Shown: positions 39,284-48,335 of the stretch, one piece after another
Layout: the number at the start of each line of letters is the position of its first letter
Position numbering within the stretch: the first letter of the stretch is position 1
Source: Bacillus sp. A301a_S52
Lineage (GTDB): Bacteria; Bacillota; Bacilli; Bacillales; Salisediminibacteriaceae
NCBI GenBank assembly: GCA_024701455.1
Contig: JABXYP010000001.1
Coordinates: forward strand, 3,290,001-3,354,000
Length of the DNA stretch: 64,000 nt
Direction of reading: 5' to 3'
Program-made: the position numbers and the translations under genes
Notes under the pieces: generated by a model
The model's input: the letters and a program-made list of their open reading frames with translations, nothing else
Database searches by the model: none
What the model was told of the DNA's origin: nothing

Positions 39284-39859
39284 TTAGGGTGTAGGCAGGG
39301 TGTTCTTGTCCACGACTTCCTTAAACCAGTTCTCAAAAATGGATGGCTCTATGTCTGGATCTCCATCCCATTGCTTCAGTCGTTCCTCTCCATCGTGTAA
39401 TCGTGTAATCGCTTCTCCTGATAGATTAGGCGTTTGATGGGTTGGTGTCTCCTGTTCTGTTTCCATACTGAGTTCTGCCGGCGCAAATTTAATGCGGTAC
39501 AGCCAAAAATACTCGTAGCCTCCTCGGGCGCTCTTCGCTTGTCCACCAACGGCCACGTATGGTGCATTGTCATCGACATTATCCGATGACAGCCCATTAT
39601 CGTGCACTTTCTTCCCTAATAGGTCTGCTTCGACGCCTTTTTCTAAGTAAGCCGTGTTTAATGTCACCGAGGTGACCCCTTTCGCTGAATCTGAGAACAA
39701 CACTTTGTCGTCTGCCCTTAAATTTGCTGTGTTAACAGACGGCTGGATATTAAACGCCATCGCCGGCCCTAATGGTTTTATTTCTCCATAGACGGTTTCT
39801 TGCTCACTCTCCGATTCTATGACGGCATAATGTAAATTGCGAAGTCCTTTCAAAGCCAT
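39284..39859 (-). CDS. major tail tube protein, phi13 type
   Basis: 191 residues starting MALKGLRNLHYAV, with QPSVNTANLRADDKVLFSDS and KVHDNGLSSDNVDDNAPYVA, typical of the phi13-family major tail protein. GGAGG lies seven bases before the second ATG (39859), so this is chosen over 39865. The 3' end is followed by the chaperone gene. Confidence 0.9.
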   Translation of the reverse strand: MALKGLRNLHYAVIESESEQETVYGEIKPLGPAMAFNIQPSVNTANLRADDKVLFSDSAKGVTSVTLNTAYLEKGVEADLLGKKVHDNGLSSDNVDDNAPYVAVGGQAKSARGGYEYFWLYRIKFAPAELSMETEQETPTHQTPNLSGEAITRLHDGEERLKQWDGDPDIEPSIFENWFKEVVDKNTLPTP

Positions 39860-39861
39860 CG

Positions 39862-40200
39862 TCATTCCTCCCCTTGTCTACTAATGTAATGAAACCGAAT
39901 GATCTTCCGGTTTTTCTTTGCTTCATCGTCATACGTTTCTGACTCGAACATGCGTTTAAAGCCCGCTTGTTTCATTAGCTCTTTGACGTCTTCCACAAGC
40001 TGAATATAATTACCTGATGAAAACACATCCACTTGATAAAAATGTTTAGTCTGCCATTCCTCATCATCCGCTGACAGCCAGGGCGCTTGGTTGTATTCCG
40101 TATAGACGATATAGGATGCGGCATGATTATTTGATGTTAAAGATGATACTGGCACATTTAACGACTTAAGAGCTGCTTCTATCTTGGCATTAACGCTCAT
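39862..40200 (-). CDS. tail terminator/completion protein
   Basis: 112 residues; small alpha/beta protein with YIVYTEYNQAPWLSADDEEW and QVDVFSSGNY, as in the DUF3168-like tail terminators. The gene order between the HK97 gp10-like gene and the tube gene supports this. Overlaps the previous gene by 4 bp. Confidence 0.75.
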   Translation of the reverse strand: MSVNAKIEAALKSLNVPVSSLTSNNHAASYIVYTEYNQAPWLSADDEEWQTKHFYQVDVFSSGNYIQLVEDVKELMKQAGFKRMFESETYDDEAKKNRKIIRFHYISRQGEE

Positions 40201-40601
40201 AAGCCTAACCTCCTTTTAATGACTGCAGCTTCAGCTTCTAAAATTTGCGTCCGCATACGTTCAAATACAATGGACACTAACGGTTTCGGTGATATAAATC
40301 GCCCAGCCCGGACATTATAATAACCAAATTCATGCATATATAAATAAAACCCAGGACGGCGTGCGCCACCTTGGGTACCAACAAATAATTCACCATTTTT
40401 AGGGTCCGTTCTGACGATCGCTTTCTGGGCTTCGCCACTACGCCTTTGCAATCCGTGAGAATAGACTTCAGATTGTATCGCTTCTTTTAGCTTATCGCCG
40501 CCAGCTATCAACGCTTCATCCTTAACGGTTTCAAGTTCCCGTTCAATTTGCTCTAATCGCGTTAAAAGCTCTTCAAGACCTTCAAATGAAATGATCTCCA
40601 T
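40197..40601 (-). CDS. HK97 gp10-like head-tail protein
   Basis: 134 residues; helical N-terminus (LEELLTRLEQIERELETVKD), then GELFVGTQGGARRPGFYLYM and the conserved EFG. Joins head and tail. Confidence 0.88.
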   Translation of the reverse strand: MEIISFEGLEELLTRLEQIERELETVKDEALIAGGDKLKEAIQSEVYSHGLQRRSGEAQKAIVRTDPKNGELFVGTQGGARRPGFYLYMHEFGYYNVRAGRFISPKPLVSIVFERMRTQILEAEAAVIKRRLGL

Positions 40602-40602
40602 A

Positions 40603-40935
40603 CTATGTCACAGCCTTTGCTACGACAGTCATCGTTTTTCTTAAACCATCATCATCCTCAATGGATTCAATCTCATGTTCAATCCCTTGCCATAAAAGCG
40701 TCAGTTTTCGTGGCCGATTACGTTCATTCAGTGCCTGATGATACCGCAAGATAAATTCACGATTATGCTGCATGTTGTTTTGCGCAGCTGAATAAAACGT
40801 ACGCCCTTTGAGTGTCCTTAGCTCTGCCCAGACCGTCACATATGGTTTAGGATCATGTATGTTAAATCCGTCACCATCTGTGGCATCATTAGCTGTTAAA
40901 AACGTAATACGATGTTTAGCTTTTCGTGGATCCAT
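40603..40935 (-). CDS. head closure protein (SPP1 gp16-like)
   Basis: 110 residues starting MDPRKAKHRITFL, with VWAELRTLKGRTFYSAAQNN, the mark of the phage head-tail joining family. An in-frame GTG three codons upstream is less well spaced to AGGTGAGG than this ATG. Confidence 0.86.
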   Translation of the reverse strand: MDPRKAKHRITFLTANDATDGDGFNIHDPKPYVTVWAELRTLKGRTFYSAAQNNMQHNREFILRYHQALNERNRPRKLTLLWQGIEHEIESIEDDDGLRKTMTVVAKAVT

Positions 40936-41233
40936 CTTCCTCACCTAACTGTTTAATGAAGTGATCAACGACCGTCTTTCGGTTCTTGCCATCTTGTTCG
41001 CGCTTAAGCAATTCCTCAAAATCGTACGAGCCCTTTTGTGTCTCTTCAATGACTTTCGCAGCTGCTTGCAATAAAATATCATGGGCATTATTCGCTGTAT
41101 TGTCCTTAAGAAACCCTCTTTCAATGAGCATATTAATGCGTTTGTCGTCATCACACGTGTACGCATCACCTTGCCGATAAATCACGTTATTATTTGTCTT
41201 ATCTTTAAATGCTTTTATCACGTCATACGTCAT
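40916..41233 (-). CDS. small head-region protein, unknown
   Basis: 105 residues starting MTYDVIKAFKDKTNNNVIYR after AAGGGTGA. The upstream in-frame codons overlap the connector gene and are left out. The start resembles short proteins found next to head-tail connectors in many Firmicutes phages; no function known. Confidence 0.7.
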   Translation of the reverse strand: MTYDVIKAFKDKTNNNVIYRQGDAYTCDDDKRINMLIERGFLKDNTANNAHDILLQAAAKVIEETQKGSYDFEELLKREQDGKNRKTVVDHFIKQLGEEDGSTKS

Positions 41234-41543
41234 CTTCATCACCCTTTCCATACTCCCGCAGCTGTAAAATGATGCCTTCAATGGTTTCTTTCATACGTTG
41301 TAATTCTAACCCTGTATGGGGATCGTACTCTCGTTTAACGTAAAGCATCAGCGCCAAATTGTACTGTTCACGGGCCTCTATTTGTGCTGATTTCTCACTT
41401 TCGTCAGCATCGACATCTATCGTTGGTTCCTGTAGCCCTGCTTGTCGCAAATGACTTTTTCCTGCTGATATCAGCGACGTGAGAACACCATCATCTTCAC
41501 TGCCATCTATTCTTAAAAATGTTTTTAAGTTTTCAAGATCCAT
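41223..41543 (-). CDS. head-tail connector (gp6-like)
   Basis: 106 residues starting MDLENLKTFLRIDGSEDDGV, then a helical bundle with YNLALMLYVKREYDP. Matches the DNA-packaging/gp6-like family that binds the portal ring. Confidence 0.87.
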   Translation of the reverse strand: MDLENLKTFLRIDGSEDDGVLTSLISAGKSHLRQAGLQEPTIDVDADESEKSAQIEAREQYNLALMLYVKREYDPHTGLELQRMKETIEGIILQLREYGKGDEDDV

Positions 41544-41557
41544 TCAGGATCACCTTC

Positions 41558-42745
41558 TTATACTTCTTCAATGACTTCAGCAATACGGAACGCTGATTTT
41601 AGTTTGATCTTATGATCCATCCATGCCGTAATAACAAACTGTTCAATCCCTGTCTTAACGTCCTTATCTCGGTCATAAAGCACACTTAAATCATAGTTGT
41701 AGTGTGAGTAAGAAAAGTCACCAACAATTGGATTGACAGCTGAGTCAGAGAACGTTACCGGCTTACCTAGAATCTGCTCAGGCTGTGCTGCATAAAGTGT
41801 CGCAGATCCATTTGCTAGGTGTTCGATAATGCCAGAGTAATCCTGATAAGTCATCACGATATGGGCATTTTCACGATAATCTTCATGAAGATCGGCAATG
41901 GCATTTTTAATTGCTTTGTATTTATTTGCTCCGTTGACGACCTTGATATTGTTCTGCGTTGAATAGAAAGACATATGCTCTTCACCTGTCTTGGGCGATT
42001 TAGTAAATGCCACTTTCTTTTCTTTCGCAGCGACACCAGACTGCAAGCCACGGTCTACATGAGAAACTAAGTTCGTGTGTGTGCCATTCAATACTGTCTC
42101 TGAGATTCCCACAAACACTTTGAACTTGAAGCGCCCAAATGCCACAGTGTCCCCTTCGGCTTTCAGTTCTTTAGCTGTTTCTTTGTCAGCAATAAAGTCA
42201 TCATCTTCAAGGGAAAAATTCAGCTTTGGAATTTCCAGATTCGTAATTTGAGTGAAAGTAGAAAGATCACGTAACTGGTTCTTAACGTACGGTTCTACCA
42301 AAATATCTTGGGACACCGTTTTTGGTAAGAACTTGCCACCATTCGTTGTCGGATCATCACCAAGCGTTTGGTAAATCTCCTGGGAGACTGGTTCACGTTT
42401 CATGACAGAACGGATAAGATTGGCTTTTGCTTGTACTTTCTTCTGTTCAGGATCATTCATCTCACTTAATTTGTTGTTTTGTACAAATTTAGCTTTTTGC
42501 TCTGCTTCAAGCTGGTCGTGCTGCTCTTTGATCACCCCAAAACGCATTTTAAGATCATCCCGAGACTTCTGAAGCGTTTGAATATCTTCTGTCGTCTTGT
42601 TAGTGTCAATTGCAGCAGCTGCCAATTCGTTCTCTACTTTTTGGAGTTGCTGCCCGACAGTGGACATGTTCTGTTTCATTTCATAAAGTGTTTTATCACT
42701 GAAGTATTGTAAAGACGTTAGTGTGAGGTACATGTGTTTTTTCAT
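41558..42745 (-). CDS. HK97-fold major capsid protein
   Basis: 395 residues. The first 100 are a coiled-coil delta domain (KQNMSTVGQQLQKVENELAA) removed by the phage protease. The shell domain carries GGKFLPKTVSQDILVEPYVK and FTKSPKTGEEHMSF. Follows the protease gene by 2 bp. Confidence 0.93.
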   Translation of the reverse strand: MKKHMYLTLTSLQYFSDKTLYEMKQNMSTVGQQLQKVENELAAAAIDTNKTTEDIQTLQKSRDDLKMRFGVIKEQHDQLEAEQKAKFVQNNKLSEMNDPEQKKVQAKANLIRSVMKREPVSQEIYQTLGDDPTTNGGKFLPKTVSQDILVEPYVKNQLRDLSTFTQITNLEIPKLNFSLEDDDFIADKETAKELKAEGDTVAFGRFKFKVFVGISETVLNGTHTNLVSHVDRGLQSGVAAKEKKVAFTKSPKTGEEHMSFYSTQNNIKVVNGANKYKAIKNAIADLHEDYRENAHIVMTYQDYSGIIEHLANGSATLYAAQPEQILGKPVTFSDSAVNPIVGDFSYSHYNYDLSVLYDRDKDVKTGIEQFVITAWMDHKIKLKSAFRIAEVIEEV

Positions 42746-42747
42746 TT

Positions 42748-43500
42748 TTAGATTCCTCCTAAAATATCACCGATGTAACCGGCGTTTGCTTTTGCCTGTT
42801 CAGCTATTCGTTGCCTCTCTGCCTGCTCACTTGCTGAAATCTGAGGTGTCTTGTCCTCTTTCATCAGAGATTCTGGCACGTTCTGATACTTTGAAAATAG
42901 CTCCTTATTGACTGAGGCGGCCATGTCATTCGCTTCCTGTACAACATCACATAAGCCAAACTGATACGCTTCATCTGCTGACAACCACGTTTCGTTATCC
43001 AGCATCTGCTTAAGCTTGTCTTCAGTAAGCTTATCCCCTGCTTTTTGTAAATACGATTGTTCCGCTGAACCACTGATGCGGTCTAAATTATCAGCTTCTT
43101 TCCTTAGCTCTTTTGCATTGCCCATCACTATTGTCCATGGATTGTGAATCATCATCATGCTGTTTTTAGGCATAAAAATAACGTCACCGCTCATAGCGAT
43201 CACGCTGGCAATGGATGCTGCTAAGGCATCCACATACACATTTACTTTTGCTTGATGTCTGAGAAGCATATTGTGAATGGCCACTCCTTCAAAAACAGAC
43301 CCACCAGGACTATTAATATAAAGGTTAATTGTGCGGACTTCTCCTAGACTATCCAAATCTTCTTTAAAGCTTGATGCGGTCGTATCTTCCTCACCCCATT
43401 GATAACGCACAATATCCCCATAAATAAAAATATCAGCCTGATGTGGTTCGTCCGCTGACATCTTCATTTCCCAATATTTCGGTTTAGCTGCCTTTTTCAC
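42748..43500 (-). CDS. ClpP-type head maturation protease
   Basis: 250 residues. The Clp fold shows INSPGGSVFEGVAIHN, the nucleophile serine in DALAASIASVIAMSGD and His in MMIHNPWTI. Cleaves the capsid delta domain. The GTG at 43500 has AAAGGAGG seven bases upstream; the ATG at 43518 overlaps the portal stop codon and the ribosome site, so it is not used here. Confidence 0.92.
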   Translation of the reverse strand: MKKAAKPKYWEMKMSADEPHQADIFIYGDIVRYQWGEEDTTASSFKEDLDSLGEVRTINLYINSPGGSVFEGVAIHNMLLRHQAKVNVYVDALAASIASVIAMSGDVIFMPKNSMMMIHNPWTIVMGNAKELRKEADNLDRISGSAEQSYLQKAGDKLTEDKLKQMLDNETWLSADEAYQFGLCDVVQEANDMAASVNKELFSKYQNVPESLMKEDKTPQISASEQAERQRIAEQAKANAGYIGDILGGI

Positions 43501-43514
43501 CTTTCCACCTCCTT

Positions 43515-44735
43515 TCATTCCTCCTTAGTAGTCTCACGTTCACTCACTTTTTCACGTCGCTCCCGTGGGTCCATATCTAACGGATACATATCCCCACTGA
43601 TCCACAACTCATCGGCTGGTCCTTCTTTCGGCGGCAAGTCTTCCCACCGTCTCACTTCATTTCGTGTCATCCAACCATCCCTTAGCGCTCCGTGATAAAA
43701 GGCTTGGCGTGCTTTCGAGTCACCTCTAAGCAAGCCACCCACGTTAATTTTAAAATATTGCCCTCTTTGTCGATCAGCAGGTGTTAATAATTTTCGGTTA
43801 AATTCTTGCTCATATTGACGGACTATCGGAATGAGTGTCAGTTGTACGAAAGAACGCATTAACTCTTCATTACTGGAAAAACTTTGTCCTTCTGTGTCAT
43901 TTAACAACGTGACAGGCATGTTGAACACATTGGCTACCCGTGATCTTGTGATCCGTTCTGATGTGAATGTATCAGCTGCTACGTACTTTCGTTGAATGGG
44001 ATCAATCTCCACACCTGGTTCTTGAAAGAGGACACCACCATTTTCTGCATAGAACCGACGAAAATCTTCTACCACACGTTTTCGTTTACCGTCATCTACA
44101 TTAGCACCATACTTTAAAACAAAGGAATTAAACGCCCCTTGCATTTCTTTTAAACTAAACTCACGAACGGCTTTATCGTAATCCGCTGTATTTTTCAGCA
44201 CATCAATGGGGCTAATCCCTTTTAAAGAACCTGATCCCATAATGTGCTTCACGTGCAGCATGTCCATATTGTGAAAGTAATACGTCGCCTTTTCACCGAT
44301 GACCTTATACCACAGTTCATTCGTTTCTCGTGCCAGCATCGGTTCAACATACATCGCATCCAATGGTGTAAGACGAGCCGGCTGCCCTCGAATATCCCGT
44401 TCGATGACGGCGTACGCATTTCCCTTTTCATTTCGCATCGTTTCCATGTTCCGTATAAAATCAAACGATGATAGATTAGGATTCGGGCTATACAATAACA
44501 CGTCTGATGATGGACTGTTTATAAGGTCATAGTTCTCATGCAGTTTAATAGGCAATGAAGCCATAATATTAGCAAATCGTGTGACCACACTAAAAATTGT
44601 TTCATTTGTAGCTAACGTCGTGTTGTGACTCCCCCAAAAAGTACGTCCAGCCCAATGACTAAAATCAAACGAAGCGCCAGCCCATTTAGCCGCCACCATG
44701 TAAACTTTTTGCTTTAACTTGTTCACCCACTTCAA
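43515..44735 (-). CDS. HK97-type portal protein
   Basis: 406 residues; ring at the capsid vertex through which DNA passes. Typical stretches are TNETIFSVVTRFANIMASLP, KGISPIDVLKN and NVFNMPVTLLNDTEG. TTG start after AAGGGGGTG with seven bases spacing. Confidence 0.94.
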   Translation of the reverse strand: MKWVNKLKQKVYMVAAKWAGASFDFSHWAGRTFWGSHNTTLATNETIFSVVTRFANIMASLPIKLHENYDLINSPSSDVLLYSPNPNLSSFDFIRNMETMRNEKGNAYAVIERDIRGQPARLTPLDAMYVEPMLARETNELWYKVIGEKATYYFHNMDMLHVKHIMGSGSLKGISPIDVLKNTADYDKAVREFSLKEMQGAFNSFVLKYGANVDDGKRKRVVEDFRRFYAENGGVLFQEPGVEIDPIQRKYVAADTFTSERITRSRVANVFNMPVTLLNDTEGQSFSSNEELMRSFVQLTLIPIVRQYEQEFNRKLLTPADRQRGQYFKINVGGLLRGDSKARQAFYHGALRDGWMTRNEVRRWEDLPPKEGPADELWISGDMYPLDMDPRERREKVSERETTKEE

Positions 44736-44741
44736 TGATTA

Positions 44742-46523
44742 TCACCCCCTTAAATCACTCATCGACATCACACCTATTTCCCCGTTTCCTGTTGGCTCAA
44801 CTAATAGCTCCATACAATGTGTATGAGCATTTAATAACGCTGCAAAGCCATCAATTTTACGGTAACGATTGATCTTTTGCGGTAGCCAGCTACCATTCTC
44901 ATTCTTTTTGAGCTTGACGTTGTTAATATACCAGCGCAATAGGCGATCTTCATTAAAGATCACTTTCCGATCTCTAAACATATCTTTTAAATCTCGCATC
45001 GTCGGTGTTAAAGTAAAAGCCCCTTGGCGAACGATCTCTGTGTCAAATCCTGCTGCATTCAGTTCTTTTACGAGTCTAAAGGCTTTCGCTTTGTCATAAG
45101 CAATCTTCTCAATCTGATATTTTTTAGACTGCTTCACGAACCAATCATACACGAGCTCAAGGTTAATATAACTATCATCCACAATGGTTAAATGACCAGC
45201 TCTTTTTAATTCCTCGTAAGGCAGCTTTTCATGGTTATCTAAGATTTTTAGCTTAGGCACCCACGAGTGAGACAAAATGAACACCTCTCCTGTAGAAAGG
45301 GGAAATTCTAGGCAAGCACTGGTAAAGTCATCACTTTCAGACAGGTCAAACCCGCCAATACACGGCGCCCCTTCCAAATCAGCTATATCGAGATGCTTAT
45401 TATTGCTTTTCAGCACGTTGTAATCAAGGAACGCCATTTGATCACTGTTGACGAAGAAATTAAACTGCTTCGTAATAAAATCCGTTCGTTCTTCCGGTAT
45501 CCGTTTATCTTTTTCCCAATCGACTACGAGTGTGTCTAAATCTAATGTGACCCCCATATTTGGATTAGCTTTAATCCATTTTTCCGGCTGGTCAAACTCT
45601 TTTTCATCATCCAACTCCGCAATGTAATAAAAAGTACGTTCATCTTCAATCGCACCTTCTAAGACTTGTTCAGCGTCTTCATAGTATTTAACTAAAGGCC
45701 CATCAAGCTGATAACCCGCAGTGGTGATATAGAGAATTAACGGTTGCTTCCGGGACCCACGAGACTTTTTAATAATATTAATGAGCTTATAATCTTTGTA
45801 CTCGTGTATTTCATCAAAAATACCAAGATGCGTATTTAATCCATCCAAAAGCTCGCTATCTGACGCTTGAGGTTCAATTGTCGAATTCGTCTTGTCATAA
45901 AAAATAGCATCCCGCGTGACACGAAAATTCCTTCGCAGCTTCGGTGACGCTCTAATCATTTTTTTACACTCATCATAGATCGTTTTTTTCACTTGTTTCA
46001 TCGAGTTCGCCAACACATACACATCTGCCCCACGTTCATTATCTTTTGAGGCGGCATATGCCGATAAGCCCGATGCTTTTCCCGATTTTCCATTCTTTCT
46101 GGCCACAAAAATAAGGCCCTCTCGAAAGCGCCTAATACCTGTATCTTTATGAACCCAACCATATAGCGACCCAAGGGTGAAGTGCTGCCAAGGTTGAAAA
46201 ACAAGGTTCCCCTTCACTAGTTCCTCATGTACCCCTGACTTAGACGGTCGGCAAAATTTTTCAACAAACCGAATGGGCCGATGCCCTTTTTCTTCAATGA
46301 ATATCCATGGGAAGCCATCGGTTCCTTGGCGTTTTAAATCATTCAAATGCCGTTTAGCTGATAAGATATTTTTCTTGCTTGCTACAATATGACCGGCAAC
46401 GACTTGCTCAGCGTACCATGTTGCTAAAAGTGTCTCTGACGGCTCTTGTAAAATAAACCCCTGATCAATCTGATCTTGCTTCCATTTTGCAAATTTAGAA
46501 ATCGTTGAAGTCGTCGTCTTCAT
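44742..46523 (-). CDS. terL: terminase large subunit
   Basis: 593-residue packaging motor and nuclease. Walker A is ARKNGKSGKA (about 141-150), Walker B LGIFDEIHEY (Asp237-Glu238), and the nuclease part has GGFDLSESDDFTSACLEFP. This is the Terminase_1 type used by HK97-like cos phages. Overlaps the small subunit gene by 29 bp. Confidence 0.95.
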   Translation of the reverse strand: MKTTTSTISKFAKWKQDQIDQGFILQEPSETLLATWYAEQVVAGHIVASKKNILSAKRHLNDLKRQGTDGFPWIFIEEKGHRPIRFVEKFCRPSKSGVHEELVKGNLVFQPWQHFTLGSLYGWVHKDTGIRRFREGLIFVARKNGKSGKASGLSAYAASKDNERGADVYVLANSMKQVKKTIYDECKKMIRASPKLRRNFRVTRDAIFYDKTNSTIEPQASDSELLDGLNTHLGIFDEIHEYKDYKLINIIKKSRGSRKQPLILYITTAGYQLDGPLVKYYEDAEQVLEGAIEDERTFYYIAELDDEKEFDQPEKWIKANPNMGVTLDLDTLVVDWEKDKRIPEERTDFITKQFNFFVNSDQMAFLDYNVLKSNNKHLDIADLEGAPCIGGFDLSESDDFTSACLEFPLSTGEVFILSHSWVPKLKILDNHEKLPYEELKRAGHLTIVDDSYINLELVYDWFVKQSKKYQIEKIAYDKAKAFRLVKELNAAGFDTEIVRQGAFTLTPTMRDLKDMFRDRKVIFNEDRLLRWYINNVKLKKNENGSWLPQKINRYRKIDGFAALLNAHTHCMELLVEPTGNGEIGVMSMSDLRG

Positions 46524-46812
46524 CTGATCCCATAACTTTCTTTCGCTGAGCAGGGGTTAAGCCCAATGATTTTAAAAGATTGTTCAACGTCTGAACCGTT
46601 TTTGTGAGTTCGATGGACAAGGGATTTTTCACAAGATTTGTCGCTCCTGCTTTATTCGTATACTCATACATCAGGTCATGTTTATTCACTTCTTTCTTTA
46701 ATTTTCGATAAAATCGATGCGTTTCAACATATAAATGAATGAGTTCTTCATCCGATTCTTCAAAACTTTCCCCTAAGTAATCTCTTATCTTTTCCGCTGT
46801 TGGCACGGCCAT
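46495..46812 (-). CDS. terminase small subunit, P27 family
   Basis: 105 residues; recognises the packaging site. Contains the P27-type stretch NPLSIELTKTVQTLNNLLKS and LGLTPAQRKKV. ATG 46812 has AAAGGAGGGG upstream; the in-frame ATG at 46833 lies in front of that site. Confidence 0.88.
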   Translation of the reverse strand: MAVPTAEKIRDYLGESFEESDEELIHLYVETHRFYRKLKKEVNKHDLMYEYTNKAGATNLVKNPLSIELTKTVQTLNNLLKSLGLTPAQRKKVMGSDEDDDFNDF

Positions 46813-46936
46813 AGCTGCTCCCCTCCTTTCCAAATATTAGGTTTACCCCCCTTTCATGAAAAAGTTTATCCGGTGTGAACGAGGGATATGCGTCCGCTTA
46901 CTGGAGATGCCTGTCACCACCTTCTTTGAAGGGGGG

Positions 46937-47254
46937 CTAGATGATTTCCGGGTTCGGTTGTTCTTCAATGACGTTGATGTTACGAGACGTTTTACTCTTT
47001 GGCTTTCCTTTCTCTGGATGTTCGCGGTTGTGACAGCTGGGACAAATGGATTCAAGATTGCTTAACGTGAGCGCTAGCTCTGGATACTCATCGAGTGGCT
47101 TGATGTGATGAACAGTGTTAGCGACTGTTAATTGATTGCGACGCCAGCAAGGCTTGCACCGATACCGATCCCGTGCTAATACTACCCTTCTCACACGACG
47201 CCATGCCTTACTGTGATAAAATCCCTTACTTTTTTCGGTCACTTTTTTTGGCAT
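46937..47254 (-). CDS. HNH endonuclease
   Basis: 105 residues: a basic N-terminus, then CKPCWRRNQLTVANTVHHIK and CPSCHNREHP, a full HNH with two zinc CxxC pairs. HNH genes directly before the terminase are typical of cos phages and help cut at cos. The gap 46813-46936 is then the likely cos region, though no cos was proven. ATG 47254 chosen over GTG 47266. Confidence 0.9.
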   Translation of the reverse strand: MPKKVTEKSKGFYHSKAWRRVRRVVLARDRYRCKPCWRRNQLTVANTVHHIKPLDEYPELALTLSNLESICPSCHNREHPEKGKPKSKTSRNINVIEEQPNPEII

Positions 47255-47262
47255 TTTTTCTC

Positions 47263-47526
47263 TCACCTTTTCTCTAGCTCTCCCCTTAGCTGATCCATGC
47301 GCTCTTTCATTTTCATCTTGAGTTCAAGTTTTCGGATCGGATCTTTCACCTGCTTGATTTGTCTCTGCCACCGCCTTACCCGTTTGTCTGTGACATAGCA
47401 CGTATAATGCTCCTCACAGTGCTCACATGTAAAATAGACCTCTTGTTTTCCCTCACCATATTTTCTTACTACCGTGTTCATATTTGTGGCATGCCCACAA
47501 TAATCACAGCGTACGATGTCGCGCAT
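47263..47526 (-). CDS. zinc-ribbon protein, unknown
   Basis: 87 residues with CDYCGH and CEHCEEHYTC, two cysteine pairs for a zinc ribbon, then a basic helix. Overlaps or abuts the HNH gene and often neighbours it in Firmicutes phages. Function unknown; perhaps a packaging or DNA-binding helper. Confidence 0.75.
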   Translation of the reverse strand: MRDIVRCDYCGHATNMNTVVRKYGEGKQEVYFTCEHCEEHYTCYVTDKRVRRWQRQIKQVKDPIRKLELKMKMKERMDQLRGELEKR

Positions 47527-47545
47527 TGGCTTTTACTCCTTTCTA

Positions 47546-47776
47546 TCAATAGTCACGTTTATACTGAACGTTCTTAATCTCTAGGAATCTATCAGCAGAC
47601 TCTTGAAGATAATCAATGTCGTATTCTAGCTTACCGTCATTTAAGTTATCTGTTTTCGTCTTCCACTCGAATTTGATTGCCGTTTTGTTCTTCAGTTCTT
47701 TGCCTTTGTATTTAACTATTGGAGCTTTGAATGGGTCAATAACTTCAATACATAAAACAGGTTGTTTATTTAGCAT
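47546..47776 (-). CDS. small hypothetical protein
   Basis: 76 residues, Lys/Asp-rich, begins MLNKQPVLCIEVIDPFKAPI. Ribosome site AAAAGGAGTGTG upstream. No family recognised. Confidence 0.6.
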   Translation of the reverse strand: MLNKQPVLCIEVIDPFKAPIVKYKGKELKNKTAIKFEWKTKTDNLNDGKLEYDIDYLQESADRFLEIKNVQYKRDY

Positions 47777-47806
47777 TTATTTCACACTCCTTTTACGAAA
47801 TAAAAA

Positions 47807-47825
47807 AGCACCTATATTAGGTGCT
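47807..47825 (-). terminator. terminator of the DUF2513 gene
   Basis: AGCACCTA and TAGGTGCT with a three-base loop, followed by six T on the minus strand; overlaps the gene end by two bases. Confidence 0.85.
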
Positions 47826-48174
47826 ATAAAAAATGTTGCTCTGAATATTTAACTGCTAAGGATTTTAGTATATGAAAAGGTAGACTCCCTCCTTCTTCTT
47901 TTAACTTGTTTTTTAACTTAGTCCAAACAGTTTTGTTTTTAATTGAATCTAAAAATTCTTGGCCTTCCCATGTTATAGTTGCAAACATTCTAATTGGTAT
48001 ATCATCAGCATAATTTACCTTCTGCTCAACCAAACCTGCCTGCTCCATTATTTTTAAATGATATGCTACTTTAATATCATCCCATGCCTCTGGATACTGG
48101 AAGCTCCCTCTAAAATCGTCTTTTTCCTCAAGCTTGAGTAGTATATTTCTAACTAATTCCATGTCTCTTTTCAT
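47824..48174 (-). CDS. DUF2513 protein
   Basis: 116 residues resembling a winged helix: MKRDMELVRNILLKLEEKDD, VAYHLKIMEQAGLV and ITWEGQEFLDSIKN. This family is common in phages and mobile elements and probably binds DNA as a regulator. Has its own terminator, so it is a separate unit within the prophage. Confidence 0.82.
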   Translation of the reverse strand: MKRDMELVRNILLKLEEKDDFRGSFQYPEAWDDIKVAYHLKIMEQAGLVEQKVNYADDIPIRMFATITWEGQEFLDSIKNKTVWTKLKNKLKEEGGSLPFHILKSLAVKYSEQHFL

Positions 48175-48335
48175 ATTAATCTCCTCCTGCCTTGTTTATT
48201 TCGACAATAGGAGATATTTTCCTCTTTAATATATTCCTGAGTAACATACTAACACCTTTAAACCCAAAAAAAGCTGTAGAATTTCTAATTTATTTTTTAA
48301 AAAGTAATCTATGCATATAGAATATTACCTTTAAA